Below, in pieces: positions 52,108 through 62,300 of a DNA stretch of 64,000 nt. Source of the DNA: Streptomyces sp. CB02959 (GTDB lineage: Bacteria > Actinomycetota > Actinomycetes > Streptomycetales > Streptomycetaceae); the NCBI RefSeq assembly GCF_002803155.1, contig NZ_NNBP01000008.1, forward strand, positions 186,001 through 250,000, given 5' to 3'. The notes under the pieces were generated by a model. The model was not told where the DNA came from and made no database searches. It saw nothing but the letters and a program-made list of their open reading frames with translations. Numbering within the stretch: position 1 is the stretch's first letter; the number at the start of each line of letters is the position of its first letter. The translations under genes and the position numbers were made by a program.

Positions 52108-52923
52108 GTGGACACCCGCCGCCCGCCCCGGACCGGCAGCCGCCCCGCCGACGGGCCGCCGGTCCGCCTCACCGCCGAGCCGCACGTCCTGCGCGTCACG
52201 CTCAGCCGCCCGGACCGGCAGAACAGCCTCAGCGGCCCGGTGCTGGACGCCCTGACCGCGGCGCTCGACCGGGCCGTGGCCGACCCGGAGTGCCGGGTGC
52301 TGCTCATCGAGGGCTCCGGCGGCACCTTCTGCACCGGACTCGACTTCGACGAGGCCGGTGCGGATCTGGCCGACGGCGGCCCGGCCACCGGCGCCGGCCA
52401 GGGCGGCGCCGCCTTCCTCGCCCTGATGCGGCGGTTCGGCACCGCCCCGGTCGCGGTGGTGGCGTCCGTCGACGGCCGGGTCGCCGGTGGCGGGGTGGGG
52501 CTGGCCGCCGCCGCGGACCTCGTCCTGGCCACCGAGCGCAGCCGGTTCAGCCTGCCCGAGGCGCTGTGGGGGCTGCTGCCGTGCTGCGTACTGCCCGCGC
52601 TGATGCGCCGTACCGGCTTCCAACCCGCGTACGCGATGGCGCTGAGCACCCAGCCGGTGTCCGCCCGGCGAGCCGAGGAGTTCCGGCTGGTGGACGAGGT
52701 GGTGCCGGACCCGGACGCGGCGGTGCGCCGGCTGCTGGTCCGGCTGACCCGTCTGGACCCGCGGACCATCGGCGAACTCAAGCGGTACGCACGGGCGCTG
52801 TGGTTCACCGGCGAGGAGACCGACGCCTTCGCGCTCGCGGAGTTCACCCGGGCCGTCGCCTCCCCCGTCGCCCGGCGCCGGATCACCGACTACACCACGG
52901 CACGGCAGCTCCCCTGGGAGTAG
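52108..52923 (+). CDS. enoyl-CoA hydratase/isomerase (PksH/LnmF-like)
   Basis: Crotonase-fold enzyme of 271 residues. Oxyanion-hole segments IEGSGGTFCTGLDFDEAG and SVDGRVAGGGVGLAAAADLV, followed by SLPEALWGLLPCCVLPALMR, which resembles the PksH-type ECH1 enzymes that dehydrate HMG-ACP intermediates in beta-branching. GTG 52108 is two bases after the previous stop. HMG synthase, donor ACP and decarboxylase partners are not in the window, but the cluster continues to the right. Confidence 0.85.
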   Translation: MDTRRPPRTGSRPADGPPVRLTAEPHVLRVTLSRPDRQNSLSGPVLDALTAALDRAVADPECRVLLIEGSGGTFCTGLDFDEAGADLADGGPATGAGQGGAAFLALMRRFGTAPVAVVASVDGRVAGGGVGLAAAADLVLATERSRFSLPEALWGLLPCCVLPALMRRTGFQPAYAMALSTQPVSARRAEEFRLVDEVVPDPDAAVRRLLVRLTRLDPRTIGELKRYARALWFTGEETDAFALAEFTRAVASPVARRRITDYTTARQLPWE

Positions 52924-52947
52924 CCCCGGACAAGTGAGGACGACGCG

Positions 52948-55236
52948 ATGGTGGCACTGGTTTTCCCGGGCCAGGGATCCCAACGCAAGGGCATGGGCGG
53001 GGAGTTGTTCGCGCGCTTCCCCGACCTGACCGAGCGGGCGGACGCCCTCCTCGGCTACTCCGTCGAGGAGCTGTGCCGCACCGGCGGCGACGGGAGGCTG
53101 GACCGCACCCAGTTCTCCCAGCCCGCCCTGTTCATCGTCAACGCGCTGTCCTACCTGGCCCGGGAGACCGGACTGCCCGAGCCCAGCCACCTGGCCGGGC
53201 ACAGCCTGGGGGAGTACAACGCACTGTTCGCGGCCGGCTGCTTCGACTTCGCGACCGGGGTGCGGCTGGTCAAGGAGCGCGGCGCGCTGATGGGCCGTGC
53301 CGAGGGCGGCGGGATGCTGGCGGTGCTCGGCGCGGACGGCGACGCGCTGGCCGCCCTGCTCGCCGCCGACGGCGCGACCGGCGTGACCGGAGTGACCGGC
53401 GCGGACGGCGCGGCCGGTGTGGGCGGCGTGGACATCGCCAACTACAACGGGTCGGCGCAGACCGTGCTGTCCGGGCCGCTGGACGCCCTGCGCGAGGTGG
53501 CCGCCCGGCTGTCCGGGCGGGACGGTGTGCGGTGCGTGCCGCTGCGGGTCAGCGCCGCCTTCCACTCCCGCCATATGCGCCCGGCCGCCCGGGAGTTCGC
53601 CCGGTTCCTCGAAGGGTTCGCCTTCCGCGATCCGCGGCTGCCGGTGCTCTCCAACGTCACGGCCCGGCCGTACGGCCCCGGGCAGGTCGCGGAGCTGCTC
53701 GCCCGGCAGATCGACCATCCGGTGCGCTGGACCGGCATCATGGACCGGCTGGTCGCGGACGGGGTGAGCGACATCGAGGAGGTCGGGCCCGGCCGGGTGC
53801 TGACCGGGCTGTGGCGGCCGGTGCGGGAACGGGCCGCGGTACCCCCGGCCGCCGCCGCGCCCCCGCCCGCCCCGCCGACCCGGTCCGCCCCGGTGCGCGC
53901 CGAGGACCTCGGCAGCGCCGCGTTCCGCCAGGACTACGGCGTCCGCTACGCCTACCTCGCCGGTGCGATGTTCCGCGGTATCGCCTCCACCGACCTGGTC
54001 ATCCGGATGGCGCGGGCCGGTCTGATGGGCTTCTTCGGTGCGGGCGGCCTCACTCTGGAGCGGGTGGAGGAGGCGCTGACCACCCTGACCCGCGCCCTGG
54101 GCCCGGAGGGCCGCTTCGGCATGAACCTCCTGCACGCGATCGACGACCCGGCCTACGAGGACGCGGTCGTCGCGTGCTGCCTCCGGCACGGCGTCCGGCA
54201 CGTCGAGGCCGCCGGATTCACCCAACTCACCCCCGCCGTCGTCCAGTTCCGCTACACCGGCGCCCACCGCGGCCCCGACGGCCGCCCGGTCGCCGTCCGC
54301 CACGTGCTCGCCAAGGTCTCCCGGCCCGAGGTCGCCACCGCCTTCATGGGCCCGGCCCCCGAGCCGATCGTGGCGAAGCTCCGCGCCGCCGGCCGGCTCA
54401 CCGACGAGGAGGCCCGGATCGCCGCCGAACTGCCGGTCAGCGAGGACCTCTGCGTGGAGGCCGACTCCGGCGGGCACACCGACGGCGGCGCCGCGCTCAC
54501 CCTGCTCCCCGCCATGCTCCGGCACCGCGACGCGGCGATGGCCCGGCACGGGTACCGCAAGCGGATCCGGGTCGGCGCGGCCGGCGGCATCGGCGCCCCC
54601 GAGGCCGTCGCCGCCGCGTTCGTCCTCGGTGCGGACTTCGTGCTGACCGGCACCGTCAACCAGTGCTCACCACAGGCCGGCACCTCCGACGCGGTCAAGG
54701 ACATCCTCGCCGGACTCGACGTCCAGGACACCGCCTACGCCCCGGCCGGCGACATGTTCGAGATCGGTGCCCGGGTCCAGGTCGTCCGCAAGGGCACCCT
54801 GTTCGCCGCCCGCGGCAACAAGCTCCACCAGCTCTACCGCGCCCACGACGGCTGGGAGTCCATCGACCCCGCCACCCGGCGCTCGGTCGAGGAGACCTAC
54901 TTCAAGCGGACCTTCGACGACGTGTGGGCCGAGACCCGCGCCTACCACCTCGGCCGCGGACGCGCCGCCGAGATCGACAAGGCCGAGCGTTCGCCCAAGC
55001 ACAAGATGGCGCTCGTCTTCCGCTGGTACTTCGCCCGCTCGGTCCGCTGGGCACTGGAGGGCGACCCGGCCCAGAAGGTCAACTTCCAGATCCAGTGCGG
55101 CCCGGCGATCGGCGCCTTCAACCACGTCGTCCGCGGCACCCCGCTGGAGGACTGGCGCCACCGCCACGTGGACGCCATCGCCGCATGTCTGATGACCGGC
55201 GCCGCCGACGTCCTGTCCCGCCGCCTCCCGTCCTGA
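52948..55236 (+). CDS. trans-acting AT-ER fusion (PfaD-type; LnmG-like)
   Basis: Bifunctional protein of 762 residues for a trans-AT PKS. Residues 1-290 are the acyltransferase: VFPGQGSQRKGMG, GHSLGEYNALFAAG and AAFHSRHM, the malonyl-type pattern. Residues 310-760 are a PfaD/nitronate-monooxygenase-type flavin enoyl reductase (GVRYAYLAGAMFRGIASTDL, RVGAAGGIGAPEAVAAAF, FVLTGTVNQCSPQAG). It supplies malonyl units to the AT-less modules and may reduce enoyl intermediates. The AT-ER fusion is the arrangement of LnmG of leinamycin. An internal Thr/Gly-Val repeat (residues about 145-160) sits in a surface loop of the AT. Confidence 0.92.
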   Translation: MVALVFPGQGSQRKGMGGELFARFPDLTERADALLGYSVEELCRTGGDGRLDRTQFSQPALFIVNALSYLARETGLPEPSHLAGHSLGEYNALFAAGCFDFATGVRLVKERGALMGRAEGGGMLAVLGADGDALAALLAADGATGVTGVTGADGAAGVGGVDIANYNGSAQTVLSGPLDALREVAARLSGRDGVRCVPLRVSAAFHSRHMRPAAREFARFLEGFAFRDPRLPVLSNVTARPYGPGQVAELLARQIDHPVRWTGIMDRLVADGVSDIEEVGPGRVLTGLWRPVRERAAVPPAAAAPPPAPPTRSAPVRAEDLGSAAFRQDYGVRYAYLAGAMFRGIASTDLVIRMARAGLMGFFGAGGLTLERVEEALTTLTRALGPEGRFGMNLLHAIDDPAYEDAVVACCLRHGVRHVEAAGFTQLTPAVVQFRYTGAHRGPDGRPVAVRHVLAKVSRPEVATAFMGPAPEPIVAKLRAAGRLTDEEARIAAELPVSEDLCVEADSGGHTDGGAALTLLPAMLRHRDAAMARHGYRKRIRVGAAGGIGAPEAVAAAFVLGADFVLTGTVNQCSPQAGTSDAVKDILAGLDVQDTAYAPAGDMFEIGARVQVVRKGTLFAARGNKLHQLYRAHDGWESIDPATRRSVEETYFKRTFDDVWAETRAYHLGRGRAAEIDKAERSPKHKMALVFRWYFARSVRWALEGDPAQKVNFQIQCGPAIGAFNHVVRGTPLEDWRHRHVDAIAACLMTGAADVLSRRLPS

Positions 55237-55287
55237 ACTGTTCTGCGTACAGCCCGTCATGACGTTCCCTCACCACAGGAGCACCAG

Positions 55288-56130
55288 GTGACCACCCAAG
55301 CCGCCCCGGCACCCCCGGTTTTCCACTCCACCAACAGCGGTGTGATCGTGCAGCGCACCGCCCAGCTCAAGCAGGCCCACCGCACCGAAGGCCGCCGGCT
55401 CGCCCTGGAGCAGGCCGCGTTCCTCAACGCCAAACACGCCGGGCAGGCCACCGTCACCGTGCACGAGGAAGCCTTCGGCACCCGCGACCGGCTGCACTGG
55501 CTGATCCACCTCCCCGCCCTCGGCGGCTACCGCGCCCTCGCCCCGCTCCTCGACGGCGACGAGGGCCCGGCCGCCGACGCCGACTGGCACGGCTGGTTCA
55601 CCGACGGCTCGTTCCACGAGACCGCGCTCATCCCGCAGCACTGGGGCATGTACGGCACCGACGAGGCACTGCCCGAGGGCACCGTCATCGACGCGGCCGC
55701 CCCCGACCTGCGGGTCCCGCCCGCCCAACGGCAGACCTCGATCAGCCCGGCGCGGACCCGGCACTCCGCCAACTCCGGGCTGATCATCCACCGCAGCGCG
55801 CAGCCCAAATACGCCTTCCGCGCCGAGGCCCGGCTCTTCGCCCGCCGGATCACCGCCTCCATCACCACCGGACTGCCCGGCATCGCCTCCTCCTTCCTCT
55901 ACGAGGAGGCGTTCGGGCCCGCCGACCGGGTCCACTGGCTGATCCACATGAAGAGCGTCGACGCCTACTACGACCTGATCGACATGCACATGCGGATGGA
56001 CGAGGAGACCCGCGCCATCTACCTCGACGAGATCATCGCGCCCGAGAAGGGCGGCGGCACCTGGAACCGGCTCTTCGTCGAGGGCGCCATGACCGACACC
56101 GCCTTCGCACCCCTGGCGGAGGCCCACTAG
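55288..56130 (+). CDS. two-repeat DUF6039-like protein (2)
   Basis: Paralogue of the protein encoded at 51140, 280 residues, GTG start with AGGAG upstream. It again has two halves: NSGVIVQRTAQLKQAHRTEG with VHEEAFGTRDRLHWLIHL, and NSGLIIHRSAQPKYAFRAEA with LYEEAFGPADRVHWLIHM. It lacks the His-rich linker. Located directly before the NRPS-PKS gene, where leinamycin-type clusters have the unassigned LnmH. Function unknown; ferredoxin-like dimer-type folds of this size can be cyclases or oxygenases. Confidence 0.75.
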   Translation: MTTQAAPAPPVFHSTNSGVIVQRTAQLKQAHRTEGRRLALEQAAFLNAKHAGQATVTVHEEAFGTRDRLHWLIHLPALGGYRALAPLLDGDEGPAADADWHGWFTDGSFHETALIPQHWGMYGTDEALPEGTVIDAAAPDLRVPPAQRQTSISPARTRHSANSGLIIHRSAQPKYAFRAEARLFARRITASITTGLPGIASSFLYEEAFGPADRVHWLIHMKSVDAYYDLIDMHMRMDEETRAIYLDEIIAPEKGGGTWNRLFVEGAMTDTAFAPLAEAH

Positions 56131-56155
56131 AGCCGCACTCGCCCCCCGCCCCGAC

Positions 56156-56209
56156 GCCCGCGGGCCTGCTCACTTCTGAGCGGGCCCGCGGGCGCGCTGT
56201 TCCTAGGGT
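56156..56209 (+). promoter_or_regulatory. GCTCA-N4-TGAGC operator (copy 3), extended hairpin and -10
   Basis: GCTCACTTCTGAGC (56168-56181) is the tip of a much longer inverted repeat, 17-bp arms with one mismatch and a 4-nt loop (56156-56193), which may also terminate upstream transcripts. TAGGGT (56204-56209) follows 22 bp after TGAGC, the same spacing as copy 2, again placing the palindrome at -41.5. It should drive the NRPS-PKS gene. Confidence 0.65.
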
Positions 56210-56300
56210 TCACACCGGCGCCGCACACCGGCCTCGCACCCGGCACCGCGCGGCCGCTCACCTGGCCGTCCACCGGTCCCACACCTGGGGGAGCAAGCAC

Positions 56301-59300
56301 ATGGAGCCTGGAACCAGCCCTGCGGGAGCGCCGGCAGCCACCGGCGACGCACTCGCCGCGGACATCGCCCGGACGCTCACCCGCGTCCTCGGCGAGGCCC
56401 GGCCCGACGACCCGCCGGCCACCCCGGACACCGCACTGCGGCGGCTGGGCCTGGACTCGATGACCGCGGCCCGGCTCTGGCTCGCCGTCCAGCAGGAGCA
56501 CCGCCTCGACGTCCCGCTCCGCTGGCTCGCCGAGGCCCCGACCCTGGCCGACTACGCCCGGCGGGTCGCCGCCCTCGCCAGCGGCGACACCCGGCCGGAG
56601 TCCGGCCCCGGCGCCCCGTCCGCCACCGCCGACCCGGCCGCCCGCCACCAGCCGTTCCCCCTGACGCCCCTTCAGGAGGCGTACCTCAGCGGCAAGGAGC
56701 CCGAACTCACCGCCGACGCCATCGGCTGCCACCTCTACCGCGAGTTCGACCTCCCGGCCCTCGATGCCGAACGGCTGCGCACCGCCTGGCAGCGCCTCGT
56801 CGACCACCACGACATGCTGCGCGCCGTCCTCACCGACGACGGCCGCCAGCAGATCCGCGCCACGGCCCCGTCCTGGACCCCGACCGTCCACGACACCGCG
56901 GACCGCGCCGCGTTCACCGCCCGCGCCGCCGAGGTTCGCGAGCGGCTCGCGCACCGCCACTACCCGGCCGGGCAGTGGCCCCCGTTCACCGTCGAGGTCA
57001 CCCGCCGCGCCGACGGCGGCGGCCGGATCCACCTCAGCATCGACGCGCTGATCACCGACGGCCAGGGCCTGGACCTGCTCACCGCCCAGTGGCAGGCGTG
57101 CTACGACGACCCGCGGCACACCCTCCCCGCCCCCGCCACCGGACTCACCGTCCGGGACTGCGCAACCGCCCTCGACGCCGCCCGGCACACCCCCGGCCAC
57201 CGCCGAGACCTCGACCACTGGGTGGACCGGATACGCCGGCTCCCCGGCGCCCCCGACCTGTTCACCGACGCCCCGGAAGAGCGCCCCGACGGCATGCCGT
57301 GCCTGCGCCGGACCACCCGCACCGCCGCCCTCCCGCCCGCCGTGTGGCAGGCCCTCCAGGACCGCGCGGCGGCACTGGAGGTCTCGCCGACCGCCCTGGT
57401 GCTCACCGTCTTCACCGAGGCACTCGCCCGGCAGGGCGCCCACCGCCCGTACGCGCTCGTCGTCACCACCAGCCGCCGGCCCCACCTCCCGCCCGAAGCC
57501 GACCAGTTGGTGGGCCCGTTCACCGGAACCGCGCTCGTCGAGGCGGTCCTGCCCTACCAGCACCCGTTCGACGAGGCGGCCCGGCTGACCCACCGCGGAC
57601 TGTGGGACGCACTGGAGCACTCCGGGGTCTGCGCGGTCGCCGCCGGGCGCGAACTGCGCGCCCGCGACCGGGGCCGCGGCCCCGCGCCGCTGCCGGTCGT
57701 CTTCACCAGCATGCTCGACCCCGCCGGCCGCCCCCGCGACCGCGGTTTCGCCGCCCGCACCGGCTACGCCGTCAGCCAGACCACCGGCATCTGGCTCGAC
57801 CACCAGATGTGGGAACAGGACGGCGCGCTCCACCTGCGCTGGGACACCGCCGACGCCCGCTTCACCCCCGGCACCGCGGACGCCGCGTTCGCCGCGCTCT
57901 GCAACGGCCTGCGCGCCGCCGCCCTCGCCACCGACCCCACCACCCGCCCGCTCAACGACCTCCAGCAGGCGTACTTCGTGCCCCGCGCCACCGCCGAACC
58001 CGGCCCCTGGCGCGGCTGCCAGGTCGTCACCTCCTACGACAGCGAGGAGCGGATCGACCCGGTCCGGCTGTCCGCCGCCGTGACCAGGCTGGCCGCGGCC
58101 TACGACGTCCTGCGCAGCGCGGTCACCCACGACGGCACCATCGAGGTGTGCGCCCGGGCGCCCGAGCAGTGGACGGTACCCGTCACCGGCCCCGGCCCCG
58201 ACGGCGCCGCCCCCTGCCCCGACGCCGTCCGGGAGGCGATGGCCGCCGCGCCCTTCCCGCTCGGCCGCCACCCGCAGTTCGAGGTGCGCGTCACCCGCGG
58301 CACCGCGACGCCCCACAGCGAGGCGACGGGCACGGCGGGGGCGGGCACGGCGGCGTCCGGCACCGACACCGTCCACCTCGCCGTCGACCTCACCCTCGCC
58401 GACGCCCGCAGCATCCACCTCATCGGCCGCGAACTCATGCGGCTGTACGCCGATCCGGCCGCCACCCCCCGCCCCGTCGAACCCCGCACCGACGAGGCCA
58501 CCGCACCGCCCGCCGACCCCGACCACTGGCCGCGGCGGCTGCGCGACCTCCCGCCCGGCATCCCCGTCGCCCGCACCGCCCCCGACGGCACCCCGCCGCG
58601 CCGGATCCGCCTCCAGGCCGCCCCGCTCGCCTGGCAGCCGTTCGCCGACCGCTGCGCCGCCCACGGACTGTCCCCGGACGCCGTCCTGTTCACCGCCTTC
58701 TGCGACGCGCTGGCCCGCCGCCACGGCACCGGCTTCGCGCTGCCCGTCGTCCGCTGGGACCACACCGGCGACCGGCACCGGCCGGCCGAACACACCGCCC
58801 TCAGCTGGCTGCCCTGCCCCCCGCCCGCGCTGCCGTTCACCGACCGCGCCCGCCACTGCCAGGACACCCTCGACCAGGACCGGGCGGTCCCCACCAGCGG
58901 CCTGCCCGAGCTGCGGCGCACCGCCGCCCGCACCGGCACCGCAGGACACCCCGTCGTCTACACCTCCGTCCTGGACCTCACCGACCGGCCGCTGCCCCCC
59001 GGCAGCACCGCCGGCCCCTGGCTGAGCTGCACCCCGGCCGTCACCCTGGACTGCATCACCACCGTGGACGCCGGGCTGCTCCACCTCGCCTGGGACGCGG
59101 TCGAACCCGAAGCCCCCACGGACGGCTGGGACGAGGCGTTCGCGGCGTACACCGCGGCCGTACGGCGGCTGGCGACGGACGACGCGGCATGGGACGGGCC
59201 CGCGTCGGACGCCCCGCGGGCGGCTCCGGCGCAGGCCCCGGCCGCCGGCGCGCTCACCGACGCCGAGCTCCACACCCTCCTGCACACGTGGAACGACACC

Positions 59301-62300
59301 GCCCACGACTTCCCCGCCGACCGGCTGATGCACCAGCCCTTCGAGGAGCAGGCCGCCCAGCGGCCGGACGCCGAGGCGCTGCGCTGGCGCGGCGGCACCA
59401 TGACCTACCGGGAACTCAACCGGCGCGCCAACCGCCTTGCCCGGGAACTGCGGACCCGCGGCGTCGGCCCGGAGACCGTGGTCGCGGTCAGTGTGCCGCG
59501 CGGCCCGATGATGATCGCCGCGGTGCTCGGCGTCCTCAAGGCCGGCGGCTGCTACCTCCCGATGGAGCCGTACCTGCCCGCCGAACGCGCCGCGGTCATC
59601 CTGGAGGAGGCGGCCGCCGCCCTCGTCGTCACCACCGAGGACCGGAACGGCTGGCCCGTCCCCGACGGCGTCGACCGGCTCTGCGCCACCGCCGCGACCC
59701 GGGGCCCGCACCCCGCCGACGCCGACGCCGACCCCGACCCGGCCACCGGGCCCCAGCACACCGCCTACATCATCTTCACCTCCGGCAGCACCGGCCGCCC
59801 CAAAGGCGTCGCGGTCGCCCACCGCCCGGTCCTCAACCTCCTCAACTGGTGCCACCGCACCTTCGACTTCGGCCCGCACGACATGGGCCTGTGCGTCACC
59901 TCGCTCGGCTTCGACCTCTCCGTCTTCGACGTCTTCGGGCTGCTGGGCCGCGGCGCCGCCCTCTACCTCGCCGACGAGGAGCAGCAGCGCGACCCGGCGC
60001 TCCTCCTGGACGTCCTGCTCGACGAACCGGTCACCTTCTGGAACTCCGCGCCCACCACCCTCGCCCAGATCGGCCCGCTGCTCGGCGGCCGGCAGGACGC
60101 CCCCGGCACCGGCGACCTGCGGCTGGTCTTCCTCAGCGGCGACTACACCCCGCTGTCCCTGCCCGACGAGATCCGCGCGGTCTTCCCCCGCGCCGACCTG
60201 ATCAGCCTGGGCGGAGCGACCGAGGCGACCGTCTGGTCCAACTGGTTCCGGATCGGCGCCATCGACCCGGAGTGGCGCAGCATCCCCTACGGCAAGCCCA
60301 TCGACAACTGCCGCTACCACGTCCTCGACGCGCAGCTGCGCCCCTGTCCCGTCGGTGTCGAGGGCGACCTCTACATCGGCGGTGAGTGCCTGGCGCTGGG
60401 ATACGTCAACCAGCCCACGCTCACCGCCGAACGCTTCCTGCCCGACCCCTTCCGCTTCCGGGACGGCCCCGACGAGCGGCTCTACAAGACCGGCGACCGC
60501 GCCTGCTACTTCCCCGACGGCAACCTCTGCTTCCTGGGCCGGGCCGACGGCCAGGTCAAGATCCGCGGCTTCCGGGTCGAACTCGCCGAGATCGAGCACC
60601 GGTTGCGCGCCCACGAGGCCGTCAAGGAAGCAGTGGTGCTGGCCCGCGAGGACGGCTGCGGCGACCGCAAACTGGTCGGCTACGTCGTCCCGCGCCCCGG
60701 GGCCGCGTGCACCGGCCGGGACCTGCGGGCCTTCGCGGCCCAGGCCCTGCCGGAGTACATGATCCCCAACTTCCTCGGCTTCCTGACTGCCTTCCCGGCC
60801 ACCGCCAACGGCAAGTTGGACCGGTCGGCGCTGCCCTGGCCGCTGACGAAGGACCAGCTGACCGGGCCGACCGCCGAGCCCGCCGAACCTGCCGGGACCC
60901 CCGAGGCCGCCGCCGCGCCGGCCGGCGGACCGGACCGGGCCCCGGCGCCCCGGCCCACCGGGCCCTCGCACGCCGAGCTGTGCGCGGAGGTCGCCCGGCT
61001 GTTCGCGGAGGCGCTGGGGGTGCCGTCGGTGGACGCCGAGGCCGATCTCTGGGACCAGGGCGCGACCTCGTTCACCATGGTCCGGGTCTCCGGGGCCCTC
61101 CAGCGCGCCCACCGGCAGCGGGTACCGGTATCGGCACTGCTGGACGAGCCGACGGTGAGCGGCATCGCGCGGTGGGTGCGGACGCATCTCCTGGGGGCGG
61201 CCGAGCCCGGACCCGAGTCGGCGGCCGAACCGGCGCCCGCGCCCGCCGCCGCGCCGGAACCGGTTCCCGCCCCCGCCCCCGAACCGGTCCCCGCCCCCGC
61301 CTCCGTCGACTTCTTCTCCGCGGAGGACCGGGACCGCTTCAAGCGGCAGCACTGGAACCGGCGCCCGGAGGAGCCGGACAGCTCCGAAACCCTCCTGGAC
61401 TCCGCGGAGTTCGAGGCCGAGCTGTACGACTGGCGGGCCAGCCGCCGGGACTTCGGCGCGGGCCCCGTCCCGTACGCCGACTTCTGCCGGCTGCTGAGCC
61501 TGCTGCGCGCGGCACCGGCCGACGGGACCGCCCGCGCCCTGTACCCCTCGGCCGGCGACACCTACGCCGTCCAGGTCTACCTCCACCTCACTCCGGACGC
61601 CGTCGACGGCCTCGGCGCCGGGCTCTACTACTACGACCCGGACCGGCACGCCCTGCGGCTCCTCGACGCCGACGGCCGGTTCGACGGCCGCAGCCACTTC
61701 TACTACAACCGCCCGGTCTTCGAACGCTCGCGGTTCGGCGTCTACCTCTTCGGCCAGCGGCACGGCATCGAGCCGCTGTACGGGGACGAGAGCCTGCGCT
61801 ACCTCACCCTGGAATCCGGCTACATGGGGCAGCTGCTGCTGATGGGGCAGGCCGCCTGCGGCATCGGACTGTGCCCGATCGGCGCCCTCAACACCGACGG
61901 GCTGCGCGCCCGACTCGGACTGGACGAGGGGCACGTCTTCCTCCAGGCGTTCCTGGGCGGCGCCGCCGCACACCCGGAACGCTCGGCGGCCGGCACCCGT
62001 CCGGTGTTCGCCGACCCCGAGCCGACCGGCCCGGCCGCCGAGGAGGCGGAGCCCGCGGCCGCCGCCCCCACCGCCGTCATCGGCATGGCCGGCCGCTTCC
62101 CCGGCGCCGACGACCTGGACGCGTTCTGGGACGACCTGCTGGCCGGCCGGGACGCGGTCCGCCCGCTGCCCGCCACCCGCACCGAGGCCGCCCCGCCCGG
62201 TGCCGCCGCCACCGGCGGCTTCCTCGACGACATCGACCGCTTCGACAGCCTGCGCTTCCACATCGCACCGCAGGAGGCGGGCACCGTCGACCCGCAGGCC

